Assembly: GCA_963842505.1 (NCBI GenBank)
Contig: CAWJGZ010000004.1
Span: forward strand, 682,001-746,000
Direction: 5' to 3'
DNA: 64,000 nucleotides
Source: PALSA-129 sp963842505
Lineage (GTDB): Bacteria > Acidobacteriota > Terriglobia > Bryobacterales > Bryobacteraceae
The position numbers and the translations under genes are program-made. Position 1 is the stretch's first letter. Every line of letters starts with the position of its first letter. Positions 16,043 to 23,817 of the stretch are shown here, piece by piece. Under the pieces are notes generated by a model. That model worked only from the letters and a program-made list of their open reading frames with translations. It was not told the origin of the DNA and did no database searches.

Positions 16043-17254
16043 ATGCTGGTTGCTGCGGCCTGTCTCTTGCTCCTGCAAACCCCCGATTTCAGCGCCGAAG
16101 GCCTGAAGGCTCTGGAAGGCGGCAAGTACGACGCCGCGGCCGATGCCTTCAGCAAAGCCGTTGCGGCCGATCCGGCCGATTACTTCGCCCATTTCAACCT
16201 GGGCATAGCCTACAGCATGCTGCACCGCGATGCCGAAGGCCTGGCTGAATACCGCAAGACTTTGGAACTCAAGCCGGGGCTGTTCGAAGCCGAACTCAAC
16301 GCCGGCATCCTGCTGATGCGCCAGAAGAATCCGGGCGAAGCCCTGCCGCTCTTCGAGGACGCGGTTTCACAGAAGCCGGCCGAATTCCGCCCGCGCTATT
16401 ACCTGGCCGAAGCCCAACTACAGACCGGCGCGCTTGACAAGGCCGCCGAAAACTACCGTCTGGCGGTGGCGGCGGACCCCAAATCCGCCGCCGCGGAATT
16501 GGGATGGGCGCACGCACTGGCGCAGCAGGGGAACCTGGCCGATGCCGCCACCCATTTCCGGCAGGCCGTTCAGCTCGATCCCCGCTATCACGATTCGCTG
16601 CTCGAACTGGCGCAACTCTACGAAGAAGGCCACCAACCGTCGGCCGCCATCGCCATCTTCCGCGAGTTCGCGGACAACCCCGCCGTGCAGAAACACCTGG
16701 GCGAGTTGCTGGTGGCCAACCAGCAGTACGCCGACGCCATACCGCAACTCGAGCGGCAGTACCAAAAGATCCCCACCGCCGAAAACCGGGTGGTTCTGGC
16801 GGTGGCTTACCTGTACACCGGACAATTCGACAAGGCGATGCCGCTGCTCGAAAAAGCCGCCGCCGAAGAACCCTCCAATTACGACGTACACATGATTTAC
16901 GCGCGCGCCCTGCGCGACCAGAAGCAGTACGCCGCCGCCGCGGCCCAGTTCAACCAGGCCGCGCGGATCAAACCGGATGAAGCCAAGACCTGGACCGAGT
17001 TGGGCGGAATGCTCTATCTGGCCCACGACTTCCAGCATTCCCTGGAGGCCTTCGACCGCGCCCACCAGTTGGGCGACGAGACTCCCGGAACGTGGTTCCT
17101 GCGCGCGCTCATGCTGGACAATTTGAAACAGTTGAAGCCGGCGCTGGAAGCCTACCAGCGGTTTCTCGCGCTGAGCAGCGGCAAGAGCCCCGACCAGGAA
17201 TTCCAGGCGCGCCAAAGGGTACGATTACTACAGAGAGAGCTGGAGAGGAAGTGA
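16043..17254 (+). CDS. Exported tetratricopeptide-repeat protein
   Basis: 403 residues. A short hydrophobic leader (LVAAACLLLLQ) suggests export or membrane anchoring. The rest is tandem TPR units from ~residue 15 to the end, e.g. GLKALEGGKYDAAADAFSKA, DYFAHFNLGIAYSMLHRDAE, FDKAMPLLEKAAAEEPSNYD and KTWTELGGMLYLAHDFQHSL. TPR arrays form superhelical scaffolds for protein partners; no enzymatic motif is present. It is the first gene of a tightly packed trio: its stop overlaps the next start in TGATG, and the next pair overlaps by 4 bp. Its upstream region is the 185-bp inverted-repeat element. Confidence 0.85.
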   Translation: MLVAAACLLLLQTPDFSAEGLKALEGGKYDAAADAFSKAVAADPADYFAHFNLGIAYSMLHRDAEGLAEYRKTLELKPGLFEAELNAGILLMRQKNPGEALPLFEDAVSQKPAEFRPRYYLAEAQLQTGALDKAAENYRLAVAADPKSAAAELGWAHALAQQGNLADAATHFRQAVQLDPRYHDSLLELAQLYEEGHQPSAAIAIFREFADNPAVQKHLGELLVANQQYADAIPQLERQYQKIPTAENRVVLAVAYLYTGQFDKAMPLLEKAAAEEPSNYDVHMIYARALRDQKQYAAAAAQFNQAARIKPDEAKTWTELGGMLYLAHDFQHSLEAFDRAHQLGDETPGTWFLRALMLDNLKQLKPALEAYQRFLALSSGKSPDQEFQARQRVRLLQRELERK

Positions 17255-17703
17255 TGCGGATTGGTTTCCTGCCGGCGACACTGGCGTTGCTCCTGGCCGC
17301 GGGCGGCCTTGTGCGCGCGGACCTCAAGCGGGCCATGGCCGAACCCAACCTGGAAAAGCGCTCCGGGCTGGCGCTGGAGAACGCCGCCGCGGCGCTCAAA
17401 GCGGCCCGCGAGGCATACGACAAGAACGATTCCGACCTCACCGCCAAGTACACCGCCGAAATCCAGGAGTCGGTCGACCTGGCCTACGATTCCCTGGTGC
17501 AAAGCGGCAAGAACCCACGCAACAGTTCCTGGTGCAAGAAGGCCGAAATCTCGACCCGCGATCTCTCGCGCCGGCTCGAATCGTTCCAGGAGCAGATGAG
17601 CTACAGCGACCGCCCGATGCTCGATGCGGTCAAGGCCGAGGTCCAGAAGGTGCATGACGATCTTCTGATGGGCGTAATGGAAGGCCGGAGGAAGAAAAAA
17701 TGA
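17254..17703 (+). CDS. Exported helical protein of unknown function
   Basis: 149 residues from ATG 17254, which overlaps the preceding stop by one base. The signal peptide (FLPATLALLLAAGGLVRA) precedes a charged all-helical domain rich in A, E, K and D (LEKRSGLALENAAAALKAAR, then LDAVKAEVQKVHDDLLMGV) ending in a basic RRKKK tail. One conserved-looking cysteine (SSWCKKAEIS) is present. I do not recognise the family. It is coupled to the TPR gene before it and to the similarly built secreted protein after it, so the three likely act together in the envelope. Confidence 0.75.
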   Translation: MRIGFLPATLALLLAAGGLVRADLKRAMAEPNLEKRSGLALENAAAALKAAREAYDKNDSDLTAKYTAEIQESVDLAYDSLVQSGKNPRNSSWCKKAEISTRDLSRRLESFQEQMSYSDRPMLDAVKAEVQKVHDDLLMGVMEGRRKKK

Positions 17704-18356
17704 AGCTTCTGATGGTGTGCCTGATGCTGGCCGCGCCGGTCGCGGCGCAACGCGACTGCCTCAACAGCGGCGAAGTGGAACAGATCCGCAGCGCCCAGGA
17801 ACCCAACCTGCGCCTCAAGCTCTATGCCGATTTCTCCAAGGCGCGCATCGATCTGGTCAAGAACCTCCTCGGCAAGGACAAGCCCGGCCGTTCCGCCATG
17901 ATCCACGACGTGCTGGAGGAATACTGCAAGATCCTGGACGCCATCGATACGGTGGCCGACGACGCCATCGCCCGTCACGTCGACGTGCAGGCAGGCCTCG
18001 GCGCGGTAGCGGCCATCGAAAGGGATATGCTGCCGCTGCTCCGGAGATTTCAAGACAGCCAGCCGAAAGATCTGGACCGCTACGATTTCGTCCTGCAACA
18101 GGCCATCGAAACCACAACCGACAGCCTGGACGCCGCCCAGGAAGACCTGGGCAAGCGCACCGAAGAGGTAAAGTCGCGGGTAGATCAGGAAAAGCGGGAG
18201 CGCATGGAATCCATGAGTCCGGTGGAGCGGGAGGCCAAGCAGGCGGCCGACCAGAAGGCCGAGGAGAAACAAGCCGCGGACGAGCAAAAGCAGAAAAAGG
18301 CCCCGACGCTCTACCGCCCTGGCGAGAAGAAGGACACCGGCGGCGGCAAGCAGTAG
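17700..18356 (+). CDS. Exported coiled-coil protein of unknown function
   Basis: 218 residues; ATG 17700 overlaps the previous stop by 4 bp (ATGA). A signal peptide (MKLLMVCLMLAAPVAAQ) is followed by a helical domain with two cysteines (RDCLNSGE and LEEYCKILD). A low-complexity coiled tail follows from ~155 (EEVKSRVDQEKRERMESM, then repeated QKAEEKQAADEQKQKK). It has no recognisable enzyme motif. It resembles the preceding protein in build (secreted, helical, E/K-rich), suggesting related or paired roles. It is the last gene of the trio. Confidence 0.75.
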   Translation: MKLLMVCLMLAAPVAAQRDCLNSGEVEQIRSAQEPNLRLKLYADFSKARIDLVKNLLGKDKPGRSAMIHDVLEEYCKILDAIDTVADDAIARHVDVQAGLGAVAAIERDMLPLLRRFQDSQPKDLDRYDFVLQQAIETTTDSLDAAQEDLGKRTEEVKSRVDQEKRERMESMSPVEREAKQAADQKAEEKQAADEQKQKKAPTLYRPGEKKDTGGGKQ

Positions 18357-18407
18357 CGAAACTGTCTATTTACCGGCTAGGCGCCGAGGCTGGAAGAAAA
18401 TGGACAC

Positions 18408-18438
18408 TTGGCCCACCTCCCGGTGAACCATCTATAAT
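18408..18438 (+). promoter_or_regulatory. Candidate promoter of the phosphofructokinase gene
   Basis: A perfect TATAAT (18433-18438) lies 46 bp before the start codon, with TTGGCC (18408-18413) 19 bp upstream as a weak -35. TAAGGGAG (18471-18478) precedes ATG 18484 at a normal distance. Confidence 0.5.
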
Positions 18439-18483
18439 AGGTTTTTTCATCCAAGAGAAACTCACTGTCCTAAGGGAGCAATC

Positions 18484-19669
18484 ATGTCTGCGAAACGAAT
18501 CGGGATTCTGACAGGCGGCGGTGACGTTCCGGGCCTCAACTCCGTCATCAAATCGGTGGTCTACCGGGGAAGCGAGATGGGCTGCGATGTGATCGGCATT
18601 CGCCGCGGCTGGGAAGGCCTGACGCACGTCGACCTGCGCGAGCCGGCCAGCCGCGCGCGCTACCTGCTGCCGTTGAGCCGCGAAAACACGCGCACCATCG
18701 ACCGCACCGGTGGCACGTACTTGCACAGTTCGAGGACCAATCCGTCGAAGATGAAGAAACTGCCCCCGGTGCTCGAAGGCCAGTCGTTCCCACAGAAGGA
18801 ATCGACCAAGAAAGGCGTGACGTCGATGACCTACGACATCACCAAGGCGGTGCTGGCGAACATCGCGACGCTGAACCTGGATTATTTGATCGCCATCGGC
18901 GGCGATGACACGCTCAGCTACGCGGCGGAACTGGACAGCCAGGGTTTCAAAGTGGTGGCGGTTCCCAAGACCATGGACAACGACGTTCAGAATACCGAGT
19001 ACTGCATCGGTTTTTCGACCGCTATCACGCGAGCCATGGACGCCATCGAGCGCCAGCGGACCACCGTCGGATCGCACGAACGCATCGGACTGTTCCGCGT
19101 CTTCGGCCGCGACGCCGGCCACACGGCGCTCTACACCGCCTATGTGACGTCGCTGCGGTGCTGCATTCCGGAATACAAGGTGAACCTGCCCAAGCTGATC
19201 GACCTGCTGGTCACCGACAAGAAGAACAACCCCAGCAACTATTCGCTGGCGGTGCTTTCGGAGGGCGCCGAGTGGGAAGGCTACACCGTGAAGGAGTACG
19301 GCGAGCCGGACGCGTTCGGGCATCGCAAGAAGATGAGCGTGGCGGAAGACCTCAGCAATGAGATCAAAGCCGCCACCGGCGACGAGACCATCGTGAGCGA
19401 CCTGACCTACGATTTGCGCTCCGGCAGCGCCGATTTTGTGGACCGGATGGTGGCATCCACCTTCGCCGGCATGGCCATGGACACCGTCATGGAAGGCAAG
19501 CACGGTTCTCATGTGCGCCATCCACGACGGCTGCTACTCCATGGTGCCGATTCCGGATCCCAAGCTCGGGCCGCGCCGCGTGGAAGTCGCCACCATGTAC
19601 AACACCGAACGGTACCGCCCCACGTACACGCAAAAGCTGGGGCTGCCGATCTTTCTTACGCGGACCTAG
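18484..19669 (+). pseudogene. 6-phosphofructokinase with PPi-type active site, one-base frameshift near the C-terminus
   Basis: The first 341 codons are a standard phosphofructokinase: ILTGGGDVPGLNSVI (8-22), GGDDT (139-143), PKTMDNDVQNTEYC (161-174) and RTTVGSHERIGLF. Asp142 in GGDD and Lys162 in PKT are the residues that mark pyrophosphate-dependent enzymes; ATP-dependent ones have Gly at both. The frame then breaks at GGTTCTC (19504-19510). Removing one T restores LMCAIHDGCYSMVPIPDP and a natural end (QKLGLPIFLTRT) with stop at 19669, ~394 residues. Unrepaired, the frame runs to 19881 through a methyltransferase gene with a nonsense tail. For a central glycolytic enzyme, sequencing error is more likely than true loss. 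The methyltransferase gene starts 3 bp later. Confidence 0.85.
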
Positions 19670-19672
19670 AAT

Positions 19673-20317
19673 TTGGACTGGAGACGGCTTTTCGGCAATC
19701 CGGAACGCGCGCAACTCACCGCGGAGCTGCGCGCGCGCATCCAATCTTCTTTCGACCAGGCGGCCGGCGACGAGGAGCATTTTCCTTCCACCATCGATCC
19801 GCGCATTTACCACGTCAAACTGATTCGCGAACACCTGGGAGCCATGGCCGGCAAGCGCGTGCTCGACGTGGGATGCGGTAAGGGCCGCTTTGCGCGCGTT
19901 TTCCGCGAGCAGGAACCGGGATCCGAACTGTGGGGCCTGGACATATCCGAAGCCATGCTGCGGTACGTGCCCCCAGGCATCCACACGCGGGCCGGGTCGA
20001 TGACCGAGCTGCCCTTCGAGGACGCGTTCTTCGATGGCGCTTACGCCACCGAGTCGCTCGAGCACGCCGTGGAAATCGGGAAGGCCGTGAGCGAGATCTG
20101 CCGCGTGGTGAAGCCGGGCGGCCGCATCGCGATCATCGATAAGAACGCCGAACAGTGGGGCAAGTTGAAAACCCCCGAGTGGGAGAGATGGTTCACGCGC
20201 CGCGAGCTGGAACGCTTGCTGCGGCGCGACTGCCGCAAGGTTTCGAGCCGTCTGATTTCCTATTGGGAAGACGTCGAGCCCGACGGCCTGTTCGTGGCGT
20301 GGCTGGCGGAGAAGTAG
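19673..20317 (+). CDS. Class I SAM-dependent methyltransferase
   Basis: 214 residues from TTG 19673, three bases after the restored phosphofructokinase stop. The Rossmann methyltransferase signature is clear: RVLDVGCGKGRFARV (motif I, ~61-75), LWGLDISEAML (motif II acid), SMTELPFEDAFFDGAYA (motif III/post), and PGGRIAIIDKN. This pattern (Methyltransf_11) acts on small molecules such as quinones, lipids or sugars; the substrate is not readable. Close spacing suggests cotranscription with the phosphofructokinase, though no functional link is obvious. No signal peptide. Confidence 0.88.
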   Translation: MDWRRLFGNPERAQLTAELRARIQSSFDQAAGDEEHFPSTIDPRIYHVKLIREHLGAMAGKRVLDVGCGKGRFARVFREQEPGSELWGLDISEAMLRYVPPGIHTRAGSMTELPFEDAFFDGAYATESLEHAVEIGKAVSEICRVVKPGGRIAIIDKNAEQWGKLKTPEWERWFTRRELERLLRRDCRKVSSRLISYWEDVEPDGLFVAWLAEK

Positions 20318-20419
20318 TCTCTGTAGCGCACATACTCCCGCGTGCCGCGCCGGCTCGTGCCGGCGCTCCCTATCCCCTGCCGTGCTCCATGCGCCTGCCG
20401 GGGCTATACTGTTCGTTCT

Positions 20420-21790
20420 ATGATTCGCCATCTGCTGATTCTGACCCTGGCTGCGCTGCCGCTGGCCGCGCAGGGATCCGCCGATCTCGATCGGAGGCTT
20501 TCCGATAAGATTGCAGCCACGCTCAAAGAGAGCACGGCGCCCAGTGCATCCGTCGCGGTGGTGCTGGATGGCAAGCTGGTGTTCGCCAAGGCATTTGGCA
20601 AGGCCAGCCTCAATCCGGACCGCCCGGCCACCACGGAAACCCGCTATGCGGTAGGTTCCATCAGCAAGCAGTTCACCGCCGCGGCCCTGCTGATGTTGCA
20701 GGAACAGGGGAAGATCTCGCTCGACGACAAGGTGTCGCGCTTCTTTCCGAATTTGACGCGCTCCGATGAAGTCACCATCCGGGAATTGCTCTCGCACACT
20801 TCCGGGTACGAAGATTATGCCCCGCAGGACTATTTAATTCCCGATTGGACCAAGCCGACCACCCCGATGGCGGTGGTGGAGGGTTGGGCGCGAAAGCCGC
20901 TGAACTTCGAGCCGGGCACCAAGTGGCAGTACAGCAACACCAATTACGTGCTGGCGGGTGAGATCTTCGAAAAGGCCTCGGGGCAGCCTCTGCTGGCATT
21001 TCTGAAGGAAAAGATTTTCCAGCCGCTGGGGATGGGGTCGGCGGCCGATTGGGGAATCGCCATGCCCACCGACGCCGCGGCGTACACGCGGTTCGCCGGC
21101 GGTCCGCCGCGTCCCGTGGGACGGGAAGCCGTGGGATGGTATTTCGCCGCGGGTGAGCTTTCCATGACGCCCACGGATCTCTCCAAGTGGGACATATCGT
21201 TCCTGAACAAGCAACTCCTCTCGGCGCGCTCCTATGAAGAGTTCACGCGCGAAGTGCGGCTCAAGAACGGCGACACGACGCATTATGCGCTGGGCCTCGA
21301 TATCGGAGAGTCCAATCACATTCCGACCATCTCGCACAGCGGAGAAGTTTCCGGGTTCCTGGCTTCGAACACACTGTACCCGACGCGCAATGCCGCCATC
21401 GTGGTGCTGACGAATGAGGACGGCGTGAGCCTGATCGGCCCGGTGACCACGCAGGTGGCCACCATTCTGTTTGTGGAAGAGCAGCCGGCCGCCGTGGCAA
21501 AGGACACGCAGCAGGTGCGAGCGATCCTGGAAGGATTGCGGCGCGCCAAAATCGACCGCGCGCTGTTCACTTCGAATGCCAACGGTTATTTTTCCGCGCA
21601 GGCGCTGGACGACATTAAGAAATCGTTGGGCGAGATTGGAAAACTGGAATCGGTCACGCGCACCAGCGAAACCTCGCGCGGCGGTATGACCCACCGCAAC
21701 TACCGGGCGGTATTCCAGAAGAAGACCGTCACGCTCAACATTTACGTGATGCCGGACGGCAAGTTCGAGCAGTTCATGGTAGTGGAGTAG
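20420..21790 (+). CDS. Exported serine hydrolase of the class C beta-lactamase/PBP-like family
   Basis: 456 residues from ATG 20420; the frame opens earlier at 20342 but the signal peptide begins here (MIRHLLILTLAALPLAAQ). The catalytic set is complete: S80-I-S-K83 (SxxK), YSN at 171-173, and a late HSG in TISHSGEVSGF standing for the KTG/HxG motif. The C-terminal ~110 residues form a separate domain of the kind attached to many esterase/peptidase members. Members of this family act as D-aminopeptidases, esterases or beta-lactamases; which one is unknown. There is no beta-lactam regulatory gene nearby. The gene is monocistronic, followed by an inverted-repeat stretch. Confidence 0.85.
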   Translation: MIRHLLILTLAALPLAAQGSADLDRRLSDKIAATLKESTAPSASVAVVLDGKLVFAKAFGKASLNPDRPATTETRYAVGSISKQFTAAALLMLQEQGKISLDDKVSRFFPNLTRSDEVTIRELLSHTSGYEDYAPQDYLIPDWTKPTTPMAVVEGWARKPLNFEPGTKWQYSNTNYVLAGEIFEKASGQPLLAFLKEKIFQPLGMGSAADWGIAMPTDAAAYTRFAGGPPRPVGREAVGWYFAAGELSMTPTDLSKWDISFLNKQLLSARSYEEFTREVRLKNGDTTHYALGLDIGESNHIPTISHSGEVSGFLASNTLYPTRNAAIVVLTNEDGVSLIGPVTTQVATILFVEEQPAAVAKDTQQVRAILEGLRRAKIDRALFTSNANGYFSAQALDDIKKSLGEIGKLESVTRTSETSRGGMTHRNYRAVFQKKTVTLNIYVMPDGKFEQFMVVE

Positions 21791-21948
21791 TGTGGAGCGG
21801 CCAATCCCGGCCGCAACCGCCTGCAGGCGGCTCTCTCCCGCTGTATGCGTGTTACTCTCGGGCAGACTGGTTTCCGTTCGCGTCCCGCGTTTGTGTCGGG
21901 GTATAAAACGAAGCAGCCGCCCCGACGTGTAGGGTAGCGCCACACTAC
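21787..21948. repeat. Inverted-repeat-bounded intergenic stretch with internal palindrome
   Basis: GTAGTGTGG at 21787-21795 (overlapping the end of the serine hydrolase gene) and its perfect inverse at 21940-21948 bound a 162-bp non-coding stretch. Inside is a 14-bp perfect palindrome, CCGCCTGCAGGCGG, at 21817-21830. It may be a small palindromic mobile repeat, or the palindrome may simply act as a terminator for the serine hydrolase. Confidence 0.4.
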
Positions 21949-21961
21949 AATGGGATTCTCT

Positions 21962-23200
21962 ATGCAATTCCAAGAAGTAGTGGAGGCGGAAGGCCACCTG
22001 ATCGATTCCCACATCATGGAGAATATCTTCGACCAGGTGGTGGAATATCACTGCCGGTTCGAAGTGCAGGAATTCCGCGTTGGACGCATCAACAGCGAAG
22101 CGTCATATTTGCGGATGAAGGTGGACGCGCCGGATTCGCTCACGCTGAAGCGAATGCTGGAGAGCCTTCTGGAACTGGGTTGCGCGCCCGTGGATACCGG
22201 CGATGCCACGTTCGCCACGGTGGAGCGGGACTGCTGCGCGCCGGAGGATTTCTATTCCACCACCAACCATCGGACCCAGGTGAGAGTGGATGGGAAGTGG
22301 ATCGAAGCCGAAAACCAGCGCATGGACGCCATGATGGTCGTGCGCGACGGCCACGTCCGCTGCCGGCGGCTGCGCGATCTGCGGCAGGGCGACCGCATCG
22401 TGGTGGGACTGCGCGGCATCCGCGTGGTTCCGGAATCCAAGGAACGCGACCGGCTGGCTTTCGCCTTCATGGCGAACGGCATCTCCTCGGAGCGGCAGGT
22501 GGAGACGGCCGTGCGGAAGACGGCCGCGCTGGTGGGGCAGGCGCGGGAACAGAAACTGCGCGTAGTGGTGGTGGCCGGGCCGGTGGTGGTTCACACCGGC
22601 GGCGTAGCCGGCCTGGCAGCGCTGATTCGCGGAGGCTTCGTGCAGGCGCTGCTGAGCGGCAACGCGCTGGGCGTTCACGACGTGGAGGCCGCGCTGTTCG
22701 GCACCTCGCTGGGTGTGCGCCTGGAGGATGGGCGGCAGGAAAAGCACGGCCATCGGAACCACATGCGCGCCATCAACGCTATCTATCATGCGGGGACGGT
22801 GGAGAAGGCCGTGCAAAGCGGCCGGCTGCAAGAGGGCATCCTCTACGAGTGCGTCCGCGCGCATGTGCCGTTCGTGCTGGCGGGAAGCTTGCGCGACGAT
22901 GGGCCGCTGCCCGACACCATCACAGACATGAACGCGGCGCAGGACGCCTACGCGGAGCAACTCAAGGGCGCCGGCTTGGTGATTTGTCTGGGCTCGATGC
23001 TGCACTCCATCGCCACCGGCAATATGCTGCCGAGTTGGGTGAAAATCGTTTGTGTGGATATCAACCCGGCCGTCGCCACCAAGGTGAGCGACCGCGGCAC
23101 CGGCCAAGCTGTCGGCGTCGTGGCCGACGTGGGACTGTTCCTGGGTTTATTGTCGAAGAGCTTGGAATTTCAACGCGGAGGCGCGGAGACGCGGAGCTGA
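21962..23200 (+). CDS. LOR/SDH-domain protein of the TIGR00300 family (ornithine cyclodeaminase-like)
   Basis: About 412 residues from ATG 21962 (MQFQEVVEAEGHLIDSHIM); an in-frame ATG at 21950 adds four residues. The N-terminal ~100 residues are the LOR/SDH region and the rest matches the family seen in archaeal ornithine cyclodeaminases and in the C-terminal part of cyanobacterial AgrE/ArgZ. Visible blocks are FYSTTNHRTQVRV, VVVVAGPVVVHTGGV, LLSGNALGVHDVE, KHGHRNHMRAIN and VCVDINPAVATKV. These enzymes convert ornithine to proline and ammonia using NAD; this assignment is by family only. The last residues (EFQRGGAETRS) are encoded by an inverted repeat of the cassette at 23169-23409 and are probably not native. 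Confidence 0.75.
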   Translation: MQFQEVVEAEGHLIDSHIMENIFDQVVEYHCRFEVQEFRVGRINSEASYLRMKVDAPDSLTLKRMLESLLELGCAPVDTGDATFATVERDCCAPEDFYSTTNHRTQVRVDGKWIEAENQRMDAMMVVRDGHVRCRRLRDLRQGDRIVVGLRGIRVVPESKERDRLAFAFMANGISSERQVETAVRKTAALVGQAREQKLRVVVVAGPVVVHTGGVAGLAALIRGGFVQALLSGNALGVHDVEAALFGTSLGVRLEDGRQEKHGHRNHMRAINAIYHAGTVEKAVQSGRLQEGILYECVRAHVPFVLAGSLRDDGPLPDTITDMNAAQDAYAEQLKGAGLVICLGSMLHSIATGNMLPSWVKIVCVDINPAVATKVSDRGTGQAVGVVADVGLFLGLLSKSLEFQRGGAETRS

Positions 23201-23409
23201 ATGCTTGAGATTGCCGAGAAAACCAAGACGACTGAGTTTCAAGCAGCCGACAACCAATCCGGCAAGCCGGTCGGACTGCTGGTCAATTTCAATGTCCCGG
23301 TCCTCAAGAAGGGCCTGAAGGGAATTGTCAACCACTACGCTGAACCGGAGCCAAGAACATCGCCTCAGTCTCTCTCACCTTCTCCGCGTCTCGGCGTCTC
23401 CGCGGTGAA
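23169..23409. repeat. 241-bp cassette bounded by 28-bp inverted repeats
   Basis: Left arm 23169-23196 (built from CGCGGAG units) and right arm 23382-23409 are inverted copies identical at 25 of 28 positions. They enclose the GxxExxY-type remnant. The left arm lies inside the 3' end of the LOR/SDH gene and supplies its final codons; the right arm ends 3 bp before the queF start. The arrangement reads as an inserted, partly decayed mobile unit. Confidence 0.7.
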
Positions 23410-23416
23410 TCAATGA
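23201..23416 (+). pseudogene. Remnant of a GxxExxY-family (PDDEXK-like) gene
   Basis: A 71-codon frame from ATG 23201. Residues ~21-44 (GKPVGLLVNFNVPVLKKGLK) match the C-terminal end of GxxExxY proteins, which carry VGLLINFN followed by a xLKxG element. The GxxExxY and nuclease-like portion that should precede it is missing, and the frame ends by running through the right inverted repeat. It is therefore a truncated leftover. The intact family is small (~120-130 residues) and of unknown function. It sits wholly within the inverted-repeat cassette. Confidence 0.55.
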
Positions 23417-23817
23417 AAATGAAACGAGCTTACACCGACGAACATGCGCGGGCGGGCGTACATGCCGCGCTGCCTGAAATTGAAACCTGGCCCAACCAGT
23501 ATGAAGATTACGAGATCGAAATCGTGATGCCGGAGTTTACTTCGGTTTGCCCCAAGACCTCGCTGCCGGACTTCGGAAAGATCGTGCTGCGCTATGTGCC
23601 CGCCGCGCGCTGCCTGGAACTCAAATCCTACAAGATGTACCTGAACGCGTATCGCGAGCTCGGCATCTTCCAGGAGAACGTGGTGAACCGGATACTGCAA
23701 GATGTGGTGAAAGCGGCGAATCCCAAGATGGCTACGGTGGTGGGAGAATTTGCGCCGCGCGGCGGCCTGACGAGCGTCGTGACCGCGACCTGGAGCCAAA
23801 AACGTGGAAAGCGCTGA
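23413..23817 (+). CDS. queF: NADPH-dependent 7-cyano-7-deazaguanine (preQ0) reductase
   Basis: 134 residues, the short type I (unimodular) QueF. It reduces the nitrile of preQ0 to preQ1 in queuosine synthesis. FTSVCPKTSLPDFG carries the catalytic Cys46 (thioimide) and Asp53. ETWPNQYEDYEIE precedes it, and LELKSYKMYLNAYRELGIFQE is the substrate/NADPH-binding segment. A second in-frame ATG at 23419 is possible. No other queuosine gene is nearby, and no preQ1 riboswitch could be recognised in the leader, which consists of the right arm of the inverted-repeat cassette. The next gene starts 14 bp before its stop. Confidence 0.93.
   Translation: MKMKRAYTDEHARAGVHAALPEIETWPNQYEDYEIEIVMPEFTSVCPKTSLPDFGKIVLRYVPAARCLELKSYKMYLNAYRELGIFQENVVNRILQDVVKAANPKMATVVGEFAPRGGLTSVVTATWSQKRGKR

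Noticed and set aside
19436..19881. C-terminal tail of the uncorrected phosphofructokinase frame as a fusion domain
   Set aside because: The tail is R/H/A-rich without structure and overlaps a real methyltransferase gene; the natural C-terminus is present in the adjacent frame.
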